Source of the DNA: Gammaproteobacteria bacterium
GTDB lineage: Bacteria > Pseudomonadota > Gammaproteobacteria > Eutrophobiales > Eutrophobiaceae
Reading direction: 5' to 3'
Length of the DNA: 62,883 bases
NCBI GenBank assembly: GCA_028819495.1
Contig: JAPPLI010000026.1
Coordinates: forward strand, 1 to 62,883
The position numbers and the translations under genes were made by a program. Positions within the stretch are counted from its first letter, which is position 1. Each line of letters starts with the position of its first letter. Below the pieces are notes generated by a model. The model saw nothing but the letters and a program-made list of their open reading frames with translations, was not told the origin of the DNA and ran no database searches. This document shows positions 17,417 to 24,644 of this stretch, one piece after another.

Positions 17417-17680
17417 ATGAATAACATCCCGGAAATCGCCCCGACCTTCCGCTTCCAGTGGGAAGAAGCCCAGGACTGTTACGTCATCCTGTACCCGGAG
17501 GGGATGGTCAAACTCAGCGGCAGCGCCGGCGAGATCATGAAACGCTGTGACGGCATCAAGAGCACGGAAGAGATCATCACCGAACTTGAGGGCGCGTTTC
17601 CCGGGGTCGACCTGAAAGACGACGTCCGTAACTTTTTAGACAATGCGAGAAACAATGGCTGGATCAGATACAAACCGTAG
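17417..17680 (+). CDS. pqqD: PQQ biosynthesis peptide chaperone PqqD
   Basis: An 87-residue RiPP recognition element that binds the PqqA precursor peptide and presents it to PqqE. It contains [19 protein letters not shown] and [15 protein letters not shown], matching the winged-helix PqqD fold. The 3' end overlaps the pqqE start region, the usual tight coupling of these partners. ATG at 17417 gives the normal size. Confidence 0.95.
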   Translation: MNNIPEIAPTFRFQWEEAQDCYVILYPEGMVKLSGSAGEIMKRCDGIKSTEEIITELEGAFPGVDLKDDVRNFLDNARNNGWIRYKP

Positions 17681-18803
17681 TCAACCACTGTGGCTTTTGG
17701 CAGAGCTCACCTACCGTTGCCCGTTGCAGTGCCCTTACTGCTCCAACCCGGTGGAGATCGCCAAATACAACGATGAGCTCAGCACGGAAGACTGGATCAG
17801 GGTATTGCAGCAGGCGCGCAAGATGGGCGCGACCCAGCTGGGCTTCTCCGGCGGCGAACCCCTGGTGCGGCGCGACCTGGAAGAGCTGATCGCCGAGGCA
17901 AGGCGCCTGGGCTATTACACCAACCTGATCACCTCCGGGGTGGGCATGGATGCGGACCGGGTGAAAAAATTCAAGGAAGCGGGCCTGGACCATATCCAGA
18001 TCAGTTTCCAGGCCAGCAACGAGGAGTTGAACAACTATCTCGGCGGCACGAAAAGTTTCCGCCACAAACAAGAGATGGCCAGGGTGGTCAAGGAATTTGA
18101 GTACCCCATGGTGCTGAACATCGTGCTGCACCGGAAAAACGTCGACCAGATACGGGATATCCTGGACATGACCGTGGATCTGAACGCCGATTACGTGGAA
18201 CTGGCCAGCACCCAGTATTACGGCTGGTCAAGAGTCAATATCGACCAGTTGCTGCCCACCCGGGAGCAACTCGCCAGGGCCGAAGTCGTGGCGAAGGAAT
18301 ACCAGGAAAAGATGAAGGACAGGATGAAAATCATCTATGTCATCCCGGATTATTTCGAGAACCGGCCCAAGGCCTGCATGAACGGCTGGGGGGCGATCTT
18401 CCTGACCATCGCCCCGGACGGCAGCGCCCTGCCCTGCCACGCCGCCGCCCAGTTGCCGGGGCTGGAATTTCCCAACGTGAGGGACCACAGTATCGACCAT
18501 ATCTGGAACGATTCCGATGCCTTCAACAAGTACCGTGGCTTCGACTGGATGCAGGAGCCCTGCAGGAGTTGCCCGGAAAAGGAGAAAGACTTCGGCGGCT
18601 GCCGCTGCCAGGCTTACATGCTCACGGGCGACGCCACCAACGCCGACCCGGTATGCGATAAATCACCCCACCACGGGCAATTACACGCCGACGTGGACCG
18701 GATTGGCAGCTTGTCCGGCACGAAGGAATTTGAAAGCAAGCCCCTGGTATTCCGGAATATGCGGAACTCGAAGGAGTTGATCGGGGACGGGGCTACAATA
18801 TGA
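17655..18803 (+). CDS. pqqE: PQQ biosynthesis radical SAM enzyme PqqE
   Basis: Radical-SAM protein that crosslinks Glu and Tyr of PqqA. The signature [11 protein letters not shown] gives the CxxxCxxC cluster, and [13 protein letters not shown] binds SAM. The C-terminal SPASM region carries several cysteines ([19 protein letters not shown] and [10 protein letters not shown]). The start at 17655 ([15 protein letters not shown]) fits the family and overlaps pqqD by 26 nt; an ATG 12 nt earlier is also possible. Length is about 382 residues. Confidence 0.95.
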   Translation: MAGSDTNRSQPLWLLAELTYRCPLQCPYCSNPVEIAKYNDELSTEDWIRVLQQARKMGATQLGFSGGEPLVRRDLEELIAEARRLGYYTNLITSGVGMDADRVKKFKEAGLDHIQISFQASNEELNNYLGGTKSFRHKQEMARVVKEFEYPMVLNIVLHRKNVDQIRDILDMTVDLNADYVELASTQYYGWSRVNIDQLLPTREQLARAEVVAKEYQEKMKDRMKIIYVIPDYFENRPKACMNGWGAIFLTIAPDGSALPCHAAAQLPGLEFPNVRDHSIDHIWNDSDAFNKYRGFDWMQEPCRSCPEKEKDFGGCRCQAYMLTGDATNADPVCDKSPHHGQLHADVDRIGSLSGTKEFESKPLVFRNMRNSKELIGDGATI

Positions 18804-18822
18804 CCGGATACTCAGGATACTG

Positions 18823-18863
18823 GGGGTCAGAGTAAAAATTCTGACGACACTTACTCTGACCCC
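18823..18863. repeat. GGGGTCAGAG hairpin repeat, copy 7
   Basis: A 41-nt unit with standard arms and a divergent interior (TCTGACGACAC). It lies between convergent pqqE and folP and adjoins a second palindrome. Confidence 0.9.
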
Positions 18864-18872
18864 GTAGTCGCC

Positions 18873-18897
18873 GGGGACAGATTTCAAATCTGTCCCC
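18873..18897. repeat. GGGGACAGA...TCTGTCCCC palindrome, copy 1
   Basis: A 25-nt palindrome GGGGACAGATTT-C-AAATCTGTCCCC. It overlaps the last codons of folP: the folP stop codon is formed within the palindrome. Two further copies are at 36158 and 49975. Confidence 0.93.
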
Positions 18898-19717
18898 TTT
18901 TTCTTTCCAGAAGCGCCCAGGCTACGTCCAGGGCCTGGCGGTTTTCCTTTATGTCATGCACGCGCAGTATGTGGACACCGGCAAACACGCCGATGGCCGT
19001 GGTGGCGCAGGTAGCCCCTATCAGTTCACTGTAGCTGGTTATGTCGCAAATTGAACCCATGAAGCGTTTTCTGCTTGCTCCCAGCATGACCTTGTAGCCG
19101 GTTGCAATGAAACTGTCGAGGTTTAATATGATGTCCAGGTTGTCGCGTTTGGATTTACCGAACCCGATGCCCGGATCGATCACCAGGTTTTTCCGCAAGA
19201 CGCCTGCGGCCTGAGCGGCCAGCGCACGTTCCACCAGGAAAGCCTTGATTTCGGCTACTACTTCGTTGTATCTGGGGTTGTCCTGCATGGTCCTGGGGGT
19301 TCCCTGCATGTGCATGATGATGTACGGCGTCCTGGCTTCGGCAACCAGGCTGAGCATACCGGGGTCGTCCCGTCCCGCGGAGATGTCATTGACGATGGTT
19401 GCTCCCTGTTCCAGCGCGGCGCCGGCGACCAGGGTCGAGGTCGTGTCTATACTGATGGGGATTTCGGCAGGGAGTTCCTGTTGCAGTTGCCGGAGAACCG
19501 GAATAACGCGCTTCAGTTGTTCTTCTATCGATACCCTGTTCGCCCCCGGGCGGGTGGATTCACCTCCGATATCGACGATATCCGCGCCAAGGTCCACCAT
19601 CTCGCGGGCGCGCGCCACGGCCGCGTCCAGGTCATGGTGCAATCCGCCATCGGAAAAGCTGTCAGGGGTTACGTTGAGGACCCCCATGAGCAGTGGTTTG
19701 GATGGCGTGTCAGTCAT
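18884..19717 (-). CDS. folP: Dihydropteroate synthase FolP
   Basis: Condenses 4-aminobenzoate with dihydropterin pyrophosphate in folate synthesis. MGVLNVTPDSFSDGG (residues 11-25), VDIGGESTRPGA, ISIDTTSTLV and DPGIGFGKSKRDN are all present. Length is 277 residues. The last residues (KRGQI) and the stop codon come from a GGGGACAGA palindrome. Its ATG directly abuts the stop of the upstream prolyl aminopeptidase gene with no gap, so the two are cotranscribed. Confidence 0.97.
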   Translation of the reverse strand: MTDTPSKPLLMGVLNVTPDSFSDGGLHHDLDAAVARAREMVDLGADIVDIGGESTRPGANRVSIEEQLKRVIPVLRQLQQELPAEIPISIDTTSTLVAGAALEQGATIVNDISAGRDDPGMLSLVAEARTPYIIMHMQGTPRTMQDNPRYNEVVAEIKAFLVERALAAQAAGVLRKNLVIDPGIGFGKSKRDNLDIILNLDSFIATGYKVMLGASRKRFMGSICDITSYSELIGATCATTAIGVFAGVHILRVHDIKENRQALDVAWALLERKRGQI

Positions 19718-20665
19718 TCAACCCAGCCGCTTCGCCATATCATCGGTCGCAGTGACCAGGGCATCCACCATCACGGGTTCGCCGGCCAGGTGCCCCCCTT
19801 CCTTTACGATCACCAGTTCAGAGTCGGGTAGCGCCCGGTGCAGGGACCAGGACGCGTCCAGGGTACAGGTCAGGTCGCGGCGGCCGTGGACGATCCGGAC
19901 CGGCACGGGCGGCAGCAACGCCGCGTTATCCAGTATCCGGTTCTCATCGATAAAGTAGCGATGCATGGCATAGTGGGTTTCTATCAGCACTTCCCGTACG
20001 GTCTTTCCGACATCACCCGGCGTATAGTCCGCGCCCGGCAGCAGGTAAGTGACCAAGCGGCCCGCCCATTTAGACCAGGCCATGGCCGCAGCTTCCCGGG
20101 CTTCCCTGTCTGCGCCATGGACCCGGGTGTAATAGGCCGATATGAGGTCGCTTCTTTCAGGGTCCGGTATGATTCCGGCAAAATCCTGCCAGTAATCGGG
20201 AAAGATCATGCTGGCGCCTTTTCTGCCGAACCAGTCCAGGTCTTTTTGCCGGGCCAGGAAGGTGCCGCGCAGGATCATGCCCAGCACCCGCGAAGGGTGT
20301 GACTGCGCGTACAGCAACCCCAGGGTGGCGCCCCAGGAACCGCCGAACACCAGCCACTGCTCTATGCCCAGGTGTTCTCTTATGCGTTCGATATCCTGCA
20401 GCAAGTCTGGAGTTGAGTTGTTCCTGGTCTCGCCGGCCGGCGTCGAGCGGTGGCAGCCACGCTGGTCGAACAGGACCACCCGGTATTTTTTCGGATTGAA
20501 GTAGCGCCGGTGGTTCTCGTTGCAGCCCGAACCGGGCCCTCCATGCAGGAAGATGACCGGGATACCCCGTGGGTTGCCGGCCTCCTCGACATAAATGGTG
20601 TGTACCGGGTCCACCTTGAGGCGATAGCTGTTCGACGCATTGATTTCGGGGTATAACTCACGCAT
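19718..20665 (-). CDS. pip: Prolyl aminopeptidase (alpha/beta hydrolase, S33)
   Basis: Removes N-terminal proline from peptides. IPVIFLHGGPGSGCNENHRRYF is the oxyanion-hole region, FGGSWGATLGL holds the nucleophilic serine, GRRDLTC the aspartate and EGGHLAGEP the histidine. FDQRGCHRSTP is the usual proline-iminopeptidase motif. The start at 20665 (MRELYPEINASN) gives 315 residues. The open frame extends further upstream, but those codons (reading WIPAFAGI) come from the dispersed ATTCCCGC element and are not conserved protein. Confidence 0.93.
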   Translation of the reverse strand: MRELYPEINASNSYRLKVDPVHTIYVEEAGNPRGIPVIFLHGGPGSGCNENHRRYFNPKKYRVVLFDQRGCHRSTPAGETRNNSTPDLLQDIERIREHLGIEQWLVFGGSWGATLGLLYAQSHPSRVLGMILRGTFLARQKDLDWFGRKGASMIFPDYWQDFAGIIPDPERSDLISAYYTRVHGADREAREAAAMAWSKWAGRLVTYLLPGADYTPGDVGKTVREVLIETHYAMHRYFIDENRILDNAALLPPVPVRIVHGRRDLTCTLDASWSLHRALPDSELVIVKEGGHLAGEPVMVDALVTATDDMAKRLG

Positions 20666-20727
20666 GGAAGTCCGGTTTCGCAATAGTTCCTTACGAATAA
20701 AATCTTGTGCAAAATGACCAGGAAGTT

Positions 20728-20829
20728 TGTTCGTTATTCCCGCGAAGGCGGGAATCCAGTAGACAACAAAATTCCTCATAAGGAGTTGATTTATAGACTG
20801 GATTCCCGCCTTCGCGGGAATAACGAACA
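20728..20829. repeat. 102-bp MITE-like element with perfect 33-bp inverted arms
   Basis: The left arm 20728-20760 (TGTTCGTTATTCCCGCGAAG...) and right arm 20797-20829 are exact reverse complements, with a 36-nt spacer. Each arm itself contains a small ATTCCCGC...GCGGGAAT hairpin of dRS3 type. No transposase lies inside. A decayed relative with a similar spacer (ATAAGGA-TTG) lies at 28621. Confidence 0.92.
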
Positions 20830-20892
20830 GGTTGCATTCTTTTTGGTTCTGGCTTGGCCAAGTCAGGTGTTCAGGTCTGACCCGGGCGGGTA

Positions 20893-21855
20893 TTATATGT
20901 CGCCCAGGATCTCAGCCCGTTTCTGTTGATATTCTTCGGGGCTGATCAATTCCTTGTCGCGCAGTTCCTTCAGGGTCATCAGTCTCTGCTCGATCGTCTG
21001 GGCGGAATTATTCTCGCCCGGGGAGGATTGCATCTCCTTGCGCATCTTCGCCATTTCCAGGCGCATTTCCCGCCGTTCCCGCGCCAGCCTGGCCGCCTCG
21101 GCCTGCATGGCAGCGCTGGTCGCGGTTTCCTCCGGCGCCGTTTGTTGCGCCTTTTCCGCCAGGTACACCGTTGCCGCCTGTTCCAGGCCTATCTCTATCC
21201 AGTCCCGGCGTGTTTTCTTACCGTCCACATGAGCTTCAACGCCGGCCCGGGCTACTATCGTACCCTTGAAACCAACAGCCTTCGCCCGGCGGCCGTGTTT
21301 GAAGTACTGTTTTGTTTCCGTTACGCCATGGCTCCTTTCCACCGTTTCCTTGAACCTGTCGCCCTCATTGTCATAATCGCCGATAATGAGGTGTAGCCTG
21401 CCATCCAGGTAGAAAACGCGGCCTCCTGTATAACCCGTATTCTGGAGGACTAGGTATTTTTTTTCCGAACGGGCCAGCACAAAGACGATGTCCTGGTCGG
21501 GCCTGGCCTTGGCCAAGCCGGCGCTGATGAATTGCCCGAGCAGGCGGGCCTGTTGCAGGGAAAACAGGGACCTGAGTTCTTTCTTCTTGAAGAAGCCCCC
21601 GCCGCTCCAGGCTTCGAGACCCTCCAGGGCGTTAGTGACCTGGTTTGCATTCAATTGCACCGGGTGCTGGTTGGGCGGCGTCACGTCCTTCTTGGACTGG
21701 TCCTGGTCCGTCAACCGGATATACAGGTTGCTGCCGGATCTCCACAGGACCTCATCGTTCGCGCCGAAGTCGGGCAGCAAATCGGCCCGGATTATGCCTG
21801 CGTAAAACAGCAGCAGGTATAAGACGGTGGTTTTTGTAAATGTTTGCGCGGACAT
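20893..21855 (-). CDS. Exported protein with C-terminal SHOCT-like domain
   Basis: A 320-residue protein of unknown function. It starts with a signal-peptide-like hydrophobic stretch (TTVLYLLLFYAGIIRA). The middle has no recognised domain. Residues about 235-285 form a charged coiled coil (ARLARERREMRLEMAKMRKE). The end, TLKELRDKELISPEEYQQKR, is a short C-terminal SHOCT-like helix-turn motif, common in oligomerising proteins. The start overlaps the stop of the next upstream gene by one base. A copy of its signal-peptide coding region persists at 22600-22643. Confidence 0.7.
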   Translation of the reverse strand: MSAQTFTKTTVLYLLLFYAGIIRADLLPDFGANDEVLWRSGSNLYIRLTDQDQSKKDVTPPNQHPVQLNANQVTNALEGLEAWSGGGFFKKKELRSLFSLQQARLLGQFISAGLAKARPDQDIVFVLARSEKKYLVLQNTGYTGGRVFYLDGRLHLIIGDYDNEGDRFKETVERSHGVTETKQYFKHGRRAKAVGFKGTIVARAGVEAHVDGKKTRRDWIEIGLEQAATVYLAEKAQQTAPEETATSAAMQAEAARLARERREMRLEMAKMRKEMQSSPGENNSAQTIEQRLMTLKELRDKELISPEEYQQKRAEILGDI

Positions 21856-22058
21856 CAGTTCGTCAATTGTTTATCGGCAACGTATTCACGCAGGGCGCGG
21901 TTTACAGCATCTGAATCAGGGAATAATTTGTGCAAATCAGGCTCGATAAGGACTATATTCGTACCTTCACGATATTGTTTCGTATATTTTCCACGAATTC
22001 CGGATTTTATCAGGTCTTCAGGGTATTCTGCTCTAAGGGTATCATTATCGTTGTTCAT
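21855..22058 (-). CDS. Antitoxin-like partner of BrnT toxin
   Basis: A 67-residue protein (IRGKYTKQYREGTNIVLIEP followed by DLHKLFPDSDAVNRALREYV). Proteins of this type commonly follow BrnT-like toxins and act as antitoxins, although it is not a classical BrnA ribbon-helix-helix. It overlaps the toxin gene by 14 nt downstream. Function is inferred mainly from that position. Confidence 0.7.
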   Translation of the reverse strand: MNNDNDTLRAEYPEDLIKSGIRGKYTKQYREGTNIVLIEPDLHKLFPDSDAVNRALREYVADKQLTN

Positions 22059-22317
22059 AAGCTCTACGTTCCCGCGGTGTCATTTGTCTTGCAGATATAA
22101 GGCGTATTCTATCATTTCGTTCAGTATAGGATACTGCCAAGTATTTATTATTGGATGTTCTGCCAAAGATCAAGCGCCGTTCTTCTTCAATGGAGTGGTC
22201 AGGGTCGAGCACCGATGACGATAAATCATCGTCAAACACTTCACAGGCTTCAAAAAAAGAAACTCCGTGTTTATTCTGATTTAATTCTGCTTTGTAAGGG
22301 TTCCATTCGAAGTCCAT
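22045..22317 (-). CDS. brnT: BrnT-family toxin (DUF497)
   Basis: A 90-residue RelE-fold RNase toxin. FEWNPYKAELNQNKHGVSFFEACEVF is the N-terminal signature of BrnT, and RLIFGRTSNNKYLAVSYTER followed by RIRLISARQMTPRERRAYEQ is the C-terminal half with the conserved SAR motif. The antitoxin-like gene follows with a 14-nt overlap, as in brnTA operons, which are normally autoregulated. Confidence 0.88.
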   Translation of the reverse strand: MDFEWNPYKAELNQNKHGVSFFEACEVFDDDLSSSVLDPDHSIEEERRLIFGRTSNNKYLAVSYTERNDRIRLISARQMTPRERRAYEQR

Positions 22318-22405
22318 AAAAATCTATCCTTGGCATTCAATCATATCATGATATAAGTCTGGAACGAAAAGGCGTACACGGTGCGCCTCTTACAAGAAAA
22401 GGGGG

Positions 22406-22579
22406 TCAGGATGCGCGGCTGTGGTTGATTGCCTCGCACAAGCCTTCCAGCAATCCCCCCAGATGCGCCATTCTTTCTCTTAATTCAGCTATGTGGCTAT
22501 CGATTTTTGACAACCTCGGCATGATAAGCCCGGCCAGGGCCAACCCGACGCCGATTATGCTATACATTTCAGGGCTCAT
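22406..22579 (-). CDS. Small membrane protein, coiled-coil (57 aa)
   Basis: A 57-residue open frame starting MSPEMYSIIGVGLALAGLIM, a single membrane helix, followed by a helical segment (LSKIDSHIAELRERMAHLGG). The arrangement and the IGVGLALA segment recur in the 65-residue protein at 26071-26268, so the two are probably paralogues. No function is known. Confidence 0.55.
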   Translation of the reverse strand: MSPEMYSIIGVGLALAGLIMPRLSKIDSHIAELRERMAHLGGLLEGLCEAINHSRAS

Positions 22580-22599
22580 TTTCCTGCCTCCCTATCTCT

Positions 22600-22643
22600 A
22601 ATGCCTGCATAAAACAGCAGCAGGCACAGGACGGTAGTTCCGG
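22600..22643 (-). pseudogene. Duplicated signal-peptide remnant of the 21.8-kb gene
   Basis: Translated on the minus strand it reads TTVLCLLLFYAGI, nearly identical to TTVLYLLLFYAGI in the protein encoded at 20893-21855, and the DNA is similar across about 45 nt. No coding sequence follows. It is a small duplication remnant. Confidence 0.6.
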
Positions 22644-22673
22644 TTAATCTTCTGTCAGGCAGGCGCGTGTGTC

Positions 22674-22922
22674 TCAAAGCACTTCTACGACTGCGATTAC
22701 CAAGCTGCTCATGGCAATCATTAAGCCACCCAAGCAAATAGTCAAGCGTTGTTCCATTAATTTCAGATCTTGTCTCAATAAGTTCAGGTCACCCCTGGTC
22801 GCCAAGTTTTCCCCGATGCCGTCGTTCATAGTGTTCACTATTGCTTCAGCCTGACTTTCACCTACTCCGGCTTCCCTCAAGGCTTTTGCCGCCTGGTGCG
22901 TATTCAATACATTTGCACTCAT
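22674..22922 (-). CDS. DUF1640/CCDC90-like membrane-anchored coiled-coil protein
   Basis: An 82-residue protein. Residues 1-33 are helical (NTHQAAKALREAGVGESQAEAI). Residues 40-58 form a coiled coil (TRGDLNLLRQDLKLMEQRL), and a single membrane helix ends the chain (GGLMIAMSSLVIAVVEVL). The layout resembles bacterial DUF1640 proteins. These often occur in strings near mobile or repetitive regions; no function is assigned. Confidence 0.7.
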   Translation of the reverse strand: MSANVLNTHQAAKALREAGVGESQAEAIVNTMNDGIGENLATRGDLNLLRQDLKLMEQRLTICLGGLMIAMSSLVIAVVEVL

Positions 22923-23066
22923 TTTTTATCTTCCCTGATAGAGTTCGATAATCGGAAATGGGGCTACCGTACTCGTTGCCCGGTAGAATAATTATACAAC
23001 ATCCAATACAAAATGGCGTACCGTGTTCGCCCAAGATTCATTTTCCTGTCTCCGTATCTGACCCCG

Positions 23067-23468
23067 TTACAAATGCGAGTGTGTGATGAGGTTCTGCTCG
23101 TTAGCGGTAATGCGTTGATCCATACCCGTCAAACGCTGTTCAATCACGCCCAGACGTTCTCGAATAATACCTTGTCCTTCCTTGAGAGCACCGACCTGTT
23201 CCCTCACCTCGCCAATCTGTTGTTCCAGGCTGGTTCGCAAGTCACTTACTTGTCGCTCCAGACTGGTTCGCAACTCGTTGTTCTGTTGCTCGACACTGAC
23301 CCGCACGGCACTGATCTGTTGCGACAGGATAGTAAGATAGGCAAAAATCATGGTGATTGAAATAGTGGCTCCCCATTTAAGAATCTTTACTTCACCGGAG
23401 AGCTTTACCACCTCGTAGATATGGTTAGAATTCCCTTCCGGGAGGGCGGTTAGAGTTTCCTGTTTCAT
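23067..23468 (-). CDS. Membrane protein with long coiled coil, unknown function
   Basis: A 133-residue protein. A membrane helix (ILKWGATISITMIFAYLTIL, about residues 29-48) precedes a heptad-rich region with near repeats (NNELRTSLERQVSDLRTSLE, then further copies). A strong AGGAGG site lies 4 nt before the ATG. It is the third TM-plus-coiled-coil gene in 1.1 kb and resembles phage-type or DUF1640-like tethering proteins. No function is assigned. Confidence 0.65.
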   Translation of the reverse strand: MKQETLTALPEGNSNHIYEVVKLSGEVKILKWGATISITMIFAYLTILSQQISAVRVSVEQQNNELRTSLERQVSDLRTSLEQQIGEVREQVGALKEGQGIIRERLGVIEQRLTGMDQRITANEQNLITHSHL

Positions 23469-23606
23469 GTGACCTCCTTATTAAAGACATACCGTATAAA
23501 CCCCAAGACAGAGTATAGGGTAGCCGGTGAATAAACTCAAACCTTTTTGTGATATCTCCTGACCGGCTTGACATAGCCGGTAAAATGAACCAAGTTTATT
23601 AGAGTA

Positions 23607-23846
23607 ATGCAAGCAACCATCACAAGCAAAGGGCAGGTAACCATCCCCAAACCGATACGGGATAAGCTTCATCTCAAAGCAGGTGACAAGGTTGAATTCA
23701 TGTTGGAGGAAGATGGCAACTTGCGGATTGCGCCAGTCACCGCCTCTGTTACACAACTGAAAGGCATGTTGTCCAAACCTGCTGTCACACTCAGTATCAC
23801 AGAGATGAATGAAGCTATTGCAACGAGCGCCGCGCGCAAGGGATGA
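23607..23846 (+). CDS. AbrB/MazE-type antitoxin
   Basis: A 79-residue swapped-hairpin AbrB protein: MQATITSKGQVTIPKPIRDK then LKAGDKVEFMLEEDGNLRI. The C-terminal tail would bind a PIN toxin. It overlaps, in ATGA fashion, a following PIN gene that is truncated after about 20 residues, so this antitoxin appears to be an orphan. Confidence 0.87.
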   Translation: MQATITSKGQVTIPKPIRDKLHLKAGDKVEFMLEEDGNLRIAPVTASVTQLKGMLSKPAVTLSITEMNEAIATSAARKG

Positions 23847-23941
23847 TCGGCCTTGAGACCAATCTCCTGGTGCGCTACATCTTCCAGGATGATCCCACAG
23901 GAGCGAGGACACATAATGGTCAAATCACTGAACGAACATAG
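23843..23941 (+). pseudogene. Truncated VapC-type PIN toxin
   Basis: Begins MIGLETNLLVRYIFQDDPTG, matching the first strand and helix of VapC toxins (usually MIGLDTNVLVRYLVQDD), then changes to unrelated sequence and stops after 32 codons. The usual first catalytic Asp is Glu here. About 100 residues including the other catalytic acids are missing. Confidence 0.75.
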
Positions 23942-24069
23942 AAAAAACATCAAGCCGGAAGTGCGGACCGCTGCCAGAGCTAAGGCCATGAATATCGTTG
24001 TGGAGATATCGTCCGCTATGGCAGAAAAATGAGAGGTATCACCAAGAATACCTGACGTTCCTGGAACGA

Positions 24070-24282
24070 TCAGGCATACATCAGCCGGCCCTTCGGTTCA
24101 GGTACGTACCGACCAAGCTCATGGGCAGTTTCGACCCATTCTCCAATTACTCTTTCAGCATTGGCAACGGCTTCCCCGTATGTTTTACCATCGGCCATAC
24201 ACCCGGGTAGCTCCGGCACATCCACAATAAAAGCATCATCCCTGGCGCTCCAGTAGATAATCATTTCATACTTAATCGGCAT
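24070..24282 (-). CDS. hicB: HicB-family antitoxin
   Basis: A 70-residue protein with the partial RNase-H fold of HicB: YEMIIYWSARDDAFIVDVPE then LPGCMADGKTYGEAVANAER. No C-terminal DNA-binding domain is present, so it is the short form. It follows hicA on the minus strand with an 11-nt overlap. It would sequester HicA. Confidence 0.9.
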   Translation of the reverse strand: MPIKYEMIIYWSARDDAFIVDVPELPGCMADGKTYGEAVANAERVIGEWVETAHELGRYVPEPKGRLMYA

Positions 24283-24532
24283 CGGAAACCCTCAACTTGT
24301 ACTTTACTATCATGTCTCTTACTTGTTTAACCTGATATGGCTTAGCCTTGTTGGCTTTTGGTTGTAAATTAAGTATTTCCATCACATCATTTCTGGTGAA
24401 TATATGATGATCTCCTTTGATACGTCTGTCAAATCCAAGGTAAACAAGCAATCGACATAACTCAACAAAACGAATATTGCCATCGGCATCACCCGACAGG
24501 ATTTTTGCCCTGAGTTTTGAATTTTTTCCCAT
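24272..24532 (-). CDS. hicA: HicA-type mRNA interferase toxin
   Basis: An 86-residue double-stranded-RNA-binding-fold toxin. RFVELCRLLVYLGFDRRIKG followed by DHHIFTRND carries the conserved histidine, and YQVKQVRDMIVKYKL is the C-terminal helix. The hicA-before-hicB order is standard. Its expected activity is translation-dependent mRNA cleavage. Confidence 0.88.
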   Translation of the reverse strand: MGKNSKLRAKILSGDADGNIRFVELCRLLVYLGFDRRIKGDHHIFTRNDVMEILNLQPKANKAKPYQVKQVRDMIVKYKLRVSDAD

Positions 24533-24580
24533 GACAGCCTTAATCCTTACAGAAAAAAGTCCAATTCCGGGCTAAAAACA

Positions 24581-24605
24581 AAAAGGCGCACAGTGTGCGC
24601 CTTTT
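24581..24605 (-). terminator. Rho-independent terminator of the porin gene
   Basis: A perfect hairpin AAAAGGCGCAC-AGT-GTGCGCCTTTT. On the minus strand the stem is followed by TTTTTGTTTTT. It lies 39 nt past the porin stop. Degraded look-alikes occur at about 22367 and 23010. Confidence 0.85.
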
Positions 24606-24644
24606 CGTCGGGACCCGAAGGACCCCCTTTTGCTTAATACACGC

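Noticed and set aside
23916..24032. 38-codon frame MVKSLNEHRKNIKPEVRTAA... on the plus strand
   Set aside because: It looks like the N-terminus of a regulator but stops early and has no clear ribosome site. I treat it as a probable remnant at the toxin-antitoxin junction, not as a gene.
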